Origin: Atkinsonella hypoxylon
Taxonomy: Eukaryota > Ascomycota > Sordariomycetes > Hypocreales > Clavicipitaceae
Reading direction: 5' to 3'
Length of the DNA: 64,000 bases
Assembly: GCA_000729835.1 (NCBI GenBank)
Contig: JFHB01000012.1
Coordinates: 1 to 64,000, forward strand
Part shown: piece after piece, positions 43,993-54,900 of the stretch
Layout: every line of letters begins with the position of its first letter
How positions within the stretch are numbered: position 1 is the stretch's first letter
Position numbers and translations under genes: made by a program
The notes under the pieces: model-generated
What the model was told of the DNA's origin: nothing
The model's input: the letters and a program-made list of their open reading frames with translations, nothing else
Databases searched by the model: none

Positions 43993-46048
43993 CTACGCAT
44001 CCAAGTTCAGCCTTTCCAACATGGCGTTGATCTTCCGCAACAGCAATCGGTAGTTGATGGAATCCAAGACGAATTCATCCTCTGCCACCGTACCATCCAG
44101 CGCCAGCACAGCACCAGCTTTCCCGGATTCTCCGTCATCCTTAGCAGGTGCCTCGACATCACGGCCTCCTTCTGCACCAGGACGATTGACAAGTTGCCCG
44201 CTCTTCTCGGCTGGGGCAGCAGCCGGCTCATCACTCACCTCGCATTGATCCCCCACCATCATTTCATCCAATCTTGTGTCCTCGAATCTGAGCCGAAATC
44301 TCTCAGAGAGATAGTGCCGGATATCATCTAGAAGCTCAATCGTATCCGTCTCCTCGCGCATCTGAATCCTCTCCGCACTCTCCCTAATCAGTTCATGGAA
44401 GTCCAGATCATCGATATAATCCTCAAGTCTATACGCCAGATACCTCGCTGCAAACTCCTCGAGACGCCGTACACGCAGATCCCACGCCGCGTGGACTACA
44501 TCGTAGATGTTGATAGGCTCCATTTCCACCTGCTCGGTTGCTTGTTGGGCATCGGCATCGGCATTGCCATTGGTGTGTTTGTGGGTGCGGTCCACGAGGG
44601 CGTCGCTTGTGCCGCTTCCCAGGGTGCTGATTGCCTGAGCGGCTTTGCTCTTGAGGCCGTCTAGGAAGAGCATGTCTGCTGCGTATAGAAGATCTAGTGC
44701 GTGTTCGAGGGGCACGATGGTGTTTTCGGTGTACAGGAAGCTGAGCACTAGCTCGACTACGCTTGGGGGGAAGTCAATCGTGACGATGCGGAGGTGCTCT
44801 ACGCGCTGGGACTCAACGAACTCGCCGGAGAACATCTTGTCGAAGTACTCGCTGCGGATGAGGATGGCCTTGTGAACGGGGTACAAGGTGGATTTGCGCG
44901 GCTGTCTGGGGGAGTCCCTTGATGTGCTGATAGGGGTGCCCCCTCCGTTGAGGATGGGCGTCGACTGGGCATCAGGGTCGTGGTCGTAGGCTTCGTCGGA
45001 GCAGAGCAGTACGTCTGCAAAGGCAGGATTGTTATACGTCCATTTTATGTCCTTGACCTGATCTGTACCAACGACCATCCTGTGACCCAGCACTGTAGAC
45101 CTAAAGAAGTCGCCTATTTGTTTCACTGCGCGCTCTTCCTCGTCTTGGAATCGCTGACGGGTAAGCCGTCTATTGCCTGCCCTGCTTGCCTCCCATATGT
45201 GCTCCAACTCGAGCTGCTCGCTGATCTCGTCGAGACCGCGCGCGATCTCCTCCTCCGAGAGAGCGCTCTCAGGCGGCACGAGGTTCTTGGGCAGGTCGCA
45301 GAGGTAGATGTATCGCAGGGCAATCTGAACAGATTCCGCGGGCACGCGGGCAGCGAGTTTCCATGTCGTTGTGCCGGGCTGGGCCTCGAGCTTCTTGCGG
45401 AAATAGGGCGTCCTGGAGGCCAAGAGGAACTTGTGAAGGTTAAAGGATTGTGAGCCGGAAGTCAGCGATATGTCTGAGGTCCAGGGCGTGGTGCGTGTCA
45501 GGAGGCTAGAGATGTGGGTGGACCAGTAGACGTGGGGATCGGAGCTTTTGGAGAAGTCGTATTTGAGAAGGAGAGTGCGTATCCTGTCATTGAGCGCGTT
45601 ATATATGCAGCGTTCGCCTTGGAAGGTGTTGCGCTCTGCTGATGCGCCTGTGTAGGTTAGCTTCCTGGATTACGGATGGGTGCCGGTCGGTGTACCTGAT
45701 TCTAGCAGTAACTCTACAAGTTCGTAGTGACCACAGAGACTTGCCTAGGAAATACATGTAAGTTTCATTATTGAGATTCAAGGGGGGGGGAGGGGAGATG
45801 GAACAGGGATAGCGACAGGGACAATACTAAGAGCCACTTCGACAGATGAGGCCTCCGCAGGGCAGTTGTCCACTCACGATGATAAGCGGCGTGTAATCGA
45901 AGCGATCCCTGCCGTTGATATTGACCCCTTGGCTTATAAGCTGCTGACACTGGCGTAGATCGCCATGCCGACAGGCCAAGATGAGCTGGCCGAACTCGTC
46001 GCTCTGGTCGAGAGGGTTCTCGTCGCGAAGATCGCCGGTTTCGACCAT
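43993..46048 (-). CDS. Ankyrin and BTB/POZ domain protein (ABTB1 / yeast YIL001W-like)
   Basis: Three exons, 46048-45878, 45744-45696 (49 bp) and 45647-43993, with introns of 133 and 48 bp, give 624 aa. Exons 1-2 encode two ankyrin repeats: FGQLILACRHGDLRQCQQLI plus SQGVNINGRDRFDYTPLII, then ASLCGHYELVELLLESGA, completed across both junctions. Two BTB domains follow, the first around FNLHKFLLASRTPYFRKKLE and the second around FADVLLCSDEAYD, YPVHKAILIRSEYFDKMFSG and LVLSFLYTENTIVPLEHALD. The C-terminal third is acidic and helical. Related human proteins are CUL3 adaptors or translation-linked factors; the role here is inferred only as an adaptor. The 48-bp intron is very short but has a GCTAAC branch site and keeps the ankyrin frame. 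Confidence 0.87.
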
Positions 46049-46883
46049 GGCTCGTCTCGCCGGAAGGACAAGCCGCTAGCACGCATTTAGGCCGGCTTTT
46101 TATTTAAGAAAGTGTCAAGACCGAAATGCTCTACATAACACAATTATCTACGGAGTAGTTGGTTGTCTGGGGGAGCAAGGACCAATAGGGTAAAAGCTTT
46201 TAGGGCAAATGGCGTCACTCATTGGCCCCGCTAGCCCCGTCAAAAGCGGGCGGGTTTCTCCGCATGAGGCAAAGATGGCTGATGGCAGGGTGAGGGTGCT
46301 ATCGATAAGATGCCTGTGACACTTACGGCAGGTGGTTGCTATGGCAGCCGCACCCACTGTTTACACCCTGTTTGCGGTGCCCTGGCCAGTCAATGGACGA
46401 CTGGCCACGAACGGCGCTGTGCGATGGCTGATTACAGCGAGTGAGTGCCTGGGCACCGCTGTTTTGCAGCGTGCGTGATAACAATTCTGTGTGTAATTAC
46501 AAGTAATTACTTGGGTAGGTGGCCCATCTGAGAGACCCAGGCTTCAGGCTTCAAGCTACTCATGCATCCTTCGTCCAACGTCCTCTTTCTCTCTCCTCTC
46601 CTCCTCCATCTCATGACACCGACCCGGTCCTCTTCCTGCAACATCCTCAGCAACAGAATTTTGTTACTAACCACAGCGGGGTTTTTTTTGGTCTTTCTTT
46701 TCTAGTCCCCATCCACATGCGGATCGTATTTCCCATCGAGCACTTGCACACGCATCTTGTCGTTCTCGCTTCGGCACGCTAGTTCACGACTCGGTGCACC
46801 ATTGTAGCGTTTATGGGGAGATTTGGCAAACGAATACTTCGGGAATGACCTTGGCGCTAGCTTGGAATAACACTACCGTCGCC
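46049..46883. promoter_or_regulatory. Divergent region between the BTB gene and NIMA
   Basis: 835 bp between divergent starts. It contains one TACGGAGTA 9-mer (46149-46157) and a TC-rich stretch at about 46578-46615 on the NIMA side. No gene visible. Confidence 0.5.
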
Positions 46884-49240
46884 ATGTCATCAGAAGACAA
46901 GTATGAGACGCTGGAGAAGATCGGTAAGAAGGAGTTCAAATTGTTTCCGCTTGCTGCGCTTCAACACCGTTGTACTGATCGCTGCCTGTGCACCACGTAG
47001 GCCATGGCTCCTTTGGCGTCATTCGCAAAGTTCGCCGCCGAGCCGACGGCTTCATCATGTGCCGCAAGGAGATTTCGTACCTTCGAATGTCCCAGAAGGA
47101 GCGCGAACAGCTTCATGCCGAATTTCAAATCCTCTCCCATCTGCGCCATCCCAACATCGTCGCATACTACCATCGTGAGCATCTTAAAGCCAGTCAGGAT
47201 CTTCACTTGTACATGGAATACTGTGGCAATGGCGATCTCGGTCGAGTAATCAAGGACTTGCAACACAAGGGACAGAGGGCACAGGAGAGCTTTGTTTGGA
47301 GCATCTTCAGTCAGCTCGTCATGGCTCTGTATCGGTGTCACTACGGCGTCGACCCTCCGGAGGCCGGTGCCAATGCTCTGGGCTTGACGCAGGGAAGCGC
47401 CAATGACACACCGAAAGCGCCGGCCGGAGTCATGACGATTCTTCACCGAGACTTGAAGCCGGAAAATGGTACGTCTGTGGCTGCATGGACTATGAGTGTT
47501 TACTATATACTCACTTCATGGGGATTTATTGTATACTAACGTGATTCTTGTGGTGTCCCGATAGTTTTTCTTGGCGAGGACAACTCTGTCAAGCTGGGGG
47601 ACTTTGGCCTGTCGAAGATGATCAAGTCTCACGATTTTGCCTCAACTTATGTTGGCACGCCCTTTTACATGTCGCCTGAGATTTGTGCTGCCGAGAAGTA
47701 CACACTCAAGTCGGATATTTGGTCACTCGGCTGCATCATATACGAACTTTGCGCGCGCGAACCGCCATTTAATGCCAAGACCCATTTTCAACTGGTTCAA
47801 AAGATCAAAGAAGGCAAAGTGGCGGCATTACCCGACATGTACTCGCCAGAGTTGAATCAGGTGATTCGGGACTGTCTCAAGGTCAATCCCGATAGGCGAC
47901 CGGACACCGTGCAGTTGCTCAATCTTCCCGTTGTGAAGCTGATGCGGAAGGAAAAAGAGGTGGTTGACCTGAACCAGTCTTTACGGTTGAGGGAAGACCT
48001 TATCCGTAAGAAGGAGAAGGAACTCAATGACAGACTGGCCAGTCTCGACCGAGAGAGGGAGGTTATGCGGGAAGAGATTGACGCGTCTCTACGCAGGGAA
48101 TGGGAGGTCAAGGCACGCCTCGAAATCGACCGACTGGCCAATATAGAAATAGAACGATTGCAGAAGCAATTTGACGAGGAAATCAAATTACGCGTGGAAG
48201 CCGAGCTATTCAAGCACAAAGCCGCTGGACTTGGCTTCTCCAAACCAGACAATATGCCCACAGAAAACCGGACAGCATCATCATCAGACAAGGCGGAGCA
48301 TGATCCGGCGGCTAGTGGTGCACATGAGGACGAGAATTTGGCCGAATTCTCCCGGGGAAGCCCAGATGCATCCGAGGAGCCAAAGCGAGTAGCTCGAACA
48401 CCATTCGGCCGAGCACAGACCATGTTTGTAGGCCAAGCTGGAACGCCGATGGATGTCGAGATGGTTTCCCCCAGTCCCTTGGCGATTGCTAACCTTTCAC
48501 TTTCGCCTCGCCGAAATGGAGCGACGAAGGCGCCAATTATTCACAGCGGAAACATCTTCACGGCAAATGCAAACAGAGGACCGGCCGACCCAAGATGGGA
48601 CTTGCGTGAGCCGCTTTCCCTCGAATCCGACGACGAAGATATCGTTCCGTCGCCCACGAGGAACGTGCGGTCCGCCAAGAATCCATTTACTTCGAAGAGT
48701 CGACCCGTTCTTACGTCGCAAAAGTCTTGTCCCATCAATCGCCTCAAACCGCAGTCCTCCAATACTGGGCTAGTCTCCAAGGCAGCCGCTTCTGCTCAAG
48801 TAGAAACACGACCGCGCTCACCCACGCGCCAAATCAGCAAGATACCATCCATGGCGAGCTTGCAGACGGACCCGAGTCCTGGTGTCCTAAGCCGCAAGCA
48901 TTCGGTAAAGAAGGACAATGGCAGTGGCGACGGTTTGGGCAAGATAGCAGCTAAGAACAATCTTAAGGGTAGAACTCTCGTGGAACTGCAACAAGCCCGT
49001 GCTGGAGGGCGCCCTGTGAGCGCCCATGCCGGCGCACTCGAGAATGTCAGCCCTAAGCGTGTAGCATTCAAGGACAGGGTGGCGGGAGAGCGGAGAGCCA
49101 GTGGTGGCAGTGGCAGCAGCAACAGCAGCAGCAGCAGCAGCAGCGGAAGCGGAAGCGAATCCGTGGCCGTCTGGGATCCTGAGCGAGACGAAATGCCGAG
49201 TCCTTTTCTAGTGAGGCAAAAGCGGATTATCAACGTCTAG
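46884..49240 (+). CDS. nimA: NIMA mitotic serine/threonine kinase
   Basis: Cell-cycle kinase needed for entry into mitosis in Aspergillus. Three exons, 46884-46923, 47001-47468 and 47565-49240, give 727 aa. Introns are 77 and 96 bp, the second with a perfect TACTAAC branch site. The kinase domain is at about residues 7-290: KYETLEKIGHGSFG (glycine loop rebuilt across junction 1), CRKEISY (catalytic Lys), LHRDLKPEN at junction 2, LGDFGLSK, STYVGTPFYMSPE (activation loop Thr) and SDIWSLGCI. A coiled coil follows (EKEVVDLNQSLRLREDLIRK through EWEVKARLEIDRL), then a long Ser/Pro-rich tail ending in a polyserine run and KRIINV. Another in-frame ATG lies 39 bp upstream (46845) and gives an N-terminus starting MTLALAW, close to that of A. 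nidulans NIMA, so the true start is open. Confidence 0.93.
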
Positions 49241-51453
49241 GATTCCTTGCTACTCCGCTGATAAGTCACCAAAAAGTTTGATTCTATCTCTCAAGCCATC
49301 CTAGAGGAGCGTCATGTCCGTCATATCACAGCATCACATCATGAGGCTTGTCCTCGTCAAATCATGACGCACACCGTTCGGCATTCGGTCAATCTGTCTA
49401 GTGCAGGCTGCCCGTTTCGCAGTATACCCGACGAAGGTACCATCATTCAACACAAGTTGAAGATGAAACAGTTTCCTGGTAGTGAATTATGACTATGACG
49501 CCTGCCAGCACCAGGATTGACCACCTTCCCAATTCAGCCCCATACTCGTTTCGACGTAATCTTTTTCACATTCGTGTTCTTCCTTTTCCATATCCGCCCC
49601 ATCACAACTTTATTTTCTTTGTATCGCGCATTCAGGTTGGATATGGTGAGCTGGGGGATCGAGGAACTGGCTCGGCAGTGCATGGACGAGCAGGGGGACG
49701 AGCCAGGTAGTAATGGAGAGGTCACGATTCCCAGACCATGTCACGGCGTTTCAAAGGATTTTCGTCACGGGAGTTTGTCTCATGTGGATGAGAACTTTTG
49801 TCTCGGGCATCTCATTTTGGTTGTGCTGTGTAGGGTTTTTGTCTTAAGGGGGTATTTCCATATGCCAGGCTATGAATCATGGTTTTTTTTTTTTCCCACT
49901 TTACTTGTATTGAGGTTGTCTGGGGTGTTTTGTGCGATGGCGCAATGAGTCTACGGAGTATTACTGTCATGGTCGCGATTAGTGGCATCTTGGCGTTCAA
50001 CTTTTGTGTTCTTCTGGTCCCGATGTGATGGCTATTGTGCGTATTCCGTCGCGCTGCGTCACTAGGTTTTCTAGTTGGTCTTGATTGTGCTGGATTCCTT
50101 TCTGCTCGGACGATGGCTGCCCATGTGGTCTGGCCGTGACTTCGGATTCTCCGAACTCTCGGTTACCCTGCTAGAATTATCTGAATGCCCTGTTTTCTAC
50201 ATACATCGCCCTTGCTTTGTCCCAAACTGATGGGATTCACAGCCACCCCGTCTTTCATCCCGTCTTGATTGCCCATCGCAAGCTTAGCATGTTCTGCTCA
50301 AGCTGCTCCAGATGAGATGGCCTGGCCTCGACCTGCAATTTCACGACTCTCCTGCGCATCGCCCGGTCGGCCCGACACATGCGATATCGCATCATGTCGA
50401 GTGTTCCGCCGTCGCGAGGGGGGCAGAATTCAGCCCTCGCCAAATCAACCAACCACCAGCCCAGTCCTCACCGAGAAAAGGCAACCGCGCCGAAGAGAAC
50501 ATTTCATGCAGCTGGTCCGCTCGCAAACGCCGCACCACTCCACTGTTTCTGTATCTGAAACCCGAAAAAGTATATCACACGCCTCCGGCAACACCTCCAT
50601 AGTCTCAAGACATCCGTCCCGCCGCTGTAAGCCAACCTTGGTATAACGCCTACCTAACGCCTTCGCGCCAAACTAGAAGCACAGGTGAAGAGGAAAGAAA
50701 AGTGAAATGGGAAAGATTATACGTAGGGGCATCTTGCGATGATAAGTCTTTAATAATGTGGGTATAAGTGAAACGCTGTACACTGATTGCTCTGTCCTGG
50801 ACGAAACGAACCTGAGCTAGGCGAAAGGAAAGAGAAACAGGGTCTCAATATCAGACATTAAATCCAGAGATTTGGGTCCGTCGACGGGGAAAGAAAATGT
50901 CCCCAAGGGTATTAAGATAGAGGGAAAAAAAAAATAGAAATTTAAGTGGCACCAAACTCACGTGAAAAAGAAAGTATCCCTCGATCAACAGGGAAATGGA
51001 TCCCAGGGCAAAAGAATGGAAAGGAAAAAGTTCCGTAAAAACGCCAGTTGAGTCAACGAGCCGTGAGGCCTGGTTCCATCTTTGCTCGAGAGCCGGGAGG
51101 CCGTGATTTGCAACCCTCCAATATTTTTTTTTTAAAAAAAATGGGTACATCCAGAATTCGTGAATTGCATCTCTCAATTGCTCATATATTTCAATCTCCA
51201 AGTCCCATTGGAAACGTGTCGTGTGAATATTTTGGCTTCAATTTTTTCTTGCTTTGCGTGTTAGCATAATGAGAATCCTTGGCAGGAAAGTGCGCATTTC
51301 GGGTTTGCAGCTCCTTTTGTATTCTCCCCCCCCCCCCCCTCCTGGATTCATTTCGGTACAGAGGAATGCACATGCACGAAGGAGTGAGACTCCCACAAGC
51401 CAAGATATATTCATGGTCTAGATCGCGCATGGGTAATTGTGTCCGTGAAAGCT
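49241..51453. other. Intergenic region between NIMA and the CNL1-like gene
   Basis: About 2.2 kb between convergent genes. One TACGGAGTA 9-mer lies at 49952-49960, a C run at about 51327-51340, and T/A runs at about 51124-51140. Plus-strand open frames at 49489-49948 and 50269-50646 show no recognisable features. A long NIMA 3' UTR is possible. Confidence 0.5.
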
Positions 51454-51993
51454 TCAGCGCTTGTGCTTGTGTGATGACTCGTGCCGGTGAGAGTGCGAAT
51501 GAGAGTGTTTGTGCGACGAGTGTTTGTGGTGACGGCTTGACGACCCGCTTGTTTCCAAGTCTCTTTCTAGGTCTTCAACCCTCGAACGATAGCCCTTCAC
51601 GATTTCTTTGATATGAGCTATTCGATCAAAATCCACCTCTAGCTCATCCAATTGTCGCAATATCTCCGTGTACCTTGCAATCTCGGCGTCTGCCCCATCT
51701 ATAATGTTGCCAGCACGATCATACTGCACTTGGGTAAACATTTGCGCTTGTTCGCTAAGATAACGTATGTTTTGTTCGATTGATGCCATTAGCCGATCGA
51801 AATACAGGCCGAGAGCGGCAAGTGAGGATGAATCAAGGAGCAACAAGCCCTGACTGCTCGCTCTACTAGCTGCGCGAGAGCTGGTCGACCCTCCGCCGCC
51901 GCCATGGCCGAGTGCTGCCTGACCTTGCCTTAGCAGGTGAATCTCCTCCGCCGTGAGCCCTAATTGCGTGTCGGGCACAGTGTTTGTCGTCAT
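51454..51993 (-). CDS. CNL1: BLOC-1 subunit CNL1-like coiled-coil protein with His-rich tail
   Basis: Single exon, 179 aa. The core at about residues 60-150 (LGLYFDRLMASIEQNIRYLS, NIIDGADAEIARYTEILRQL, HIKEIVKGYRSRVEDLERDL) is helical. It aligns by pattern with fungal CNL1, the BLOC1S4-like subunit of the endosomal BLOC-1 complex that acts in Rab5/Msb3 regulation. The start region holds a Gly run, and the last ~26 residues are almost only His, Lys, Ser and Arg (HHKHSSHKHSHSHSHR and on), a likely metal-binding or nuclear/charged tail not expected for the family. Yeast CNL1 is about 120 aa. Assignment is by similarity of pattern recalled for the yeast protein, so another BLOC-1-like coiled-coil protein remains possible. 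Confidence 0.65.
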   Translation of the reverse strand: MTTNTVPDTQLGLTAEEIHLLRQGQAALGHGGGGGSTSSRAASRASSQGLLLLDSSSLAALGLYFDRLMASIEQNIRYLSEQAQMFTQVQYDRAGNIIDGADAEIARYTEILRQLDELEVDFDRIAHIKEIVKGYRSRVEDLERDLETSGSSSRHHKHSSHKHSHSHSHRHESSHKHKR

Positions 51994-54900
51994 GACCGGC
52001 GTGCGAACGCCCAGAGCGCCGAGGAGCGCCTAGCAAGGCGAGGGAGATTTTATGGAGTCTCGGCTTTGAAGATGGTGGACCAGGATGCTTCGGTGCACGA
52101 TGAACGAGACGGATATTTGCCTGCGGCACAATCCAGGTGCGGGATTAGACGAGATGTTGGACATTTGAGGACGACGATTTTGGTACCGAGAACTATCTTG
52201 GAGCGAGATAGCCGTGCACAAGCAGGCATGGTCTTCAGCGACACAGCGATGGACTACAGAGTCCGTATCCGCAGAGGCGCTGACCGAAGCACGAGTTGGG
52301 CGTCAAGGGCAGAGGGCGGGAGGTGCGTCGAGGTCGAAGCTAAGCGCGGCAGTGAATGGGATGGCGGGTGCAAGGCTTAAATTATCAAAGCCGGGCCGTG
52401 ATTGGAGAGTGAGCGATTGAAAGCGGGCGCAGAGGCGGATCGTTCGTAGCCTCGTCTCAGAACTGGCGGATCGTTCGTGGCCACAGGCGAGTGAGTCGAC
52501 GGGCGGAGAGCAAGACAGATGGGCGGGCCAGGCCGTGACGGGCGGTCGCGGTGGTCAGGACAAAACGAGGATAATGTCTTTGCGATCGAAAGCGGCGAAG
52601 ACGATGAACCAGATGTTGTGCCCGGACAAGCAGCCGGGGTGGATGACAGCTAGGCCTGACGGGCAGGACGATGGATGGATGGATGGATAAAAAGGACGGA
52701 CGGGCTGGCAGCTTTAGACCAGGATGAACAGCGTAGCAACGTGGGTGTGGCACCTCCACGATCTGTTTGAGGGCCACTTGCAAGGAGCAGGCGCAGCAGG
52801 CGCAGCGACCGGAATGCGGTCGTTCCCTCCGTTGCTGCTTTCTGCTGCACCCCGGAATTCTGAGCAACCTTGGGCGTTGGCGTTGGCCGCGTGCAAGGAG
52901 AAGGAAGGTGAGGAGGAGGAGAATCGCGGCATTGACATTGGGTGGAGGCAAGTCTTGCTCCGTCTCGCCGTCTCTCCAATCTTTTCCTCTTCTCTCTCTT
53001 TCTCTTTCTCTTTCTCTTTCTCTTTCTCTTTCTTTCCTTCCTTCCTTCCCTCTTTGCCTTTCTTTTTGGGTCCTCCTCGACGGCTAAAAAGCAGGACTGA
53101 AAAGAAACAAGTGAGTTGTTCTCGTGGGACATTCCCAATTCTCATGTCGGAGATGCCAAGAATCATACAAACAATGTCGCGGCGGTAAGCAAACAGAGAC
53201 ACACCAACAACCTCCATTGGACCTCATTGTTTTGATTTGCTCGTGGGCATGCCAAGCCGTCCACGTCCAACCCTAGTTCTGGCTGTGTGCCAAACGCGGA
53301 CTCACAAATCAAGCCTCCAGGCTGCACAAGGACGGCACAAGTACGGAGTACTGTTCATGCACAAGAATTTAAGCCCATGAAGTTGGGGTGCTGCCGCCTG
53401 CAGCCAGGTGGAGCAGCGATTGATGCACGAGATCAGTATGTACATAAAATATTAGCGGCTCGGGATAGATAGGAACCGGAAGTAGCGTACAAGGGCTCAG
53501 CGAGGCACCTTCCTTGCTACACCAGACATAAACGTGAGAGTCGGAACCACTAGTGTGACCTGAGGGTTGCCTCACGTACTCCCCTTATGAACTCCAATTG
53601 ACCCTTGAATTCTCCTAAAAATCTACACAACAAAGGGTGAAAGAGCCAATCAAAGGTCAGTTTCTAAATTAAAGTAATGCTCTCGAGCAAGGTATAGCAA
53701 AGTTACAAGGGAACCTTGCTGACATTAAGTACCTACTAGCCTATAAGATTATATGGCGAGTTCGGGTACACTTCACTCTGACTAATCCAAAACAAGTAAA
53801 AGCGGAACAGTTCCTAGGTCACTAGTCGTACAAACAACGACCGCCAATTGTATCTTTTTTTTTTGTTTGGTGCATACATGTACATTCTGCTACATGTACT
53901 CGATAACACATGGCCATCGCAATGTGCGAGGCAGGTACGATCCAGAGGCGGGAAACGAAAAACAGGATCAGCAATGTCAGACGGCTGGTGCCTGGACGCG
54001 GCCAGCTGTTGTCTTCTTCATCTCGAATTTCTGCCTCATCTTTCTTTTTGCGCTTTGTATCCGCTTCTCTATCCGACTGAAGCTCTCCGCTTCACAAATT
54101 TGTCATATTCATCTTTCCGGATCCTTCCTCGAGAGTAGTTGGCAACATCCCAAATTTTGTTCGCGCCCTTTCACAGTCCTCTTATTCGCATTTTCGCACA
54201 AAAACTTCGGTGGACGACTTCGAAGGAATTATCAGAGGCTATTTTCTCAGCCTGTGTGGCCAACCTGTGGGCCGTTCGAGGAAGTGACGCGCACTTACTA
54301 TGCCTCCCTAATAGGAACGATGGGAAGCTGAAATATGAATGCACCGATAAGACAAGCAAGGTATCGAGCTTGAGATGGTGTGCATGTTGACTTTGAATGT
54401 GCTAGTGCCTGTTCTGAAGGAAGGCATGAAACATCATCTCGACAATATTGATCACAAGCACACACTAGCCCGTTCCTCGGTTACTTGCGCTTCTTCAATT
54501 TTCTCTGCTTGTCACTTGCAGATGGAGAGTCTTCAGTATGACCTCAATATACTCTGCACAGCACAGTTATTTGCATGTGCTGAGGATATGCCCACGCATT
54601 TGTGCCGCAATGGGTGCCTTGCATGAGCACGGCATTCCTTTGATCCGGACATCGGAATTCCCGCCTATAAGAACACTGCAACTCACACTTTTGAGACATA
54701 TGAAATGTCGAGAAAGCTACCTATAGTTTCGTAGGGAAGCTCATCGAGCTTTGTGTTAGGTTGAACTTGTCCATCAAAAAGGAGCATACTGACTAGAAAG
54801 GGTATACTACCACTATTTTTCAAACTTAGCTTGCTAAGCATCTTACAAATGCAAGCCTTCATGGCCTGTCTGTTTGGGATACGACTCTTGTGTGCATGTG

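Noticed and set aside
49489..50646. Plus-strand open frames after NIMA
   Set aside because: No protein features; includes T and C homopolymers; more likely 3' UTR or intergenic.
52457..53217. Overlapping long open frames on both strands
   Set aside because: They run through the pyrimidine tract and read as low-complexity KEKEKE or SLSFSF; compositional artefacts.
53549..53827. Possible small inverted-repeat element (ACTAGTG-ACCT at both ends)
   Set aside because: The matching ends are only about 11-12 bp with a gap and no second copy in the window; chance is likely.
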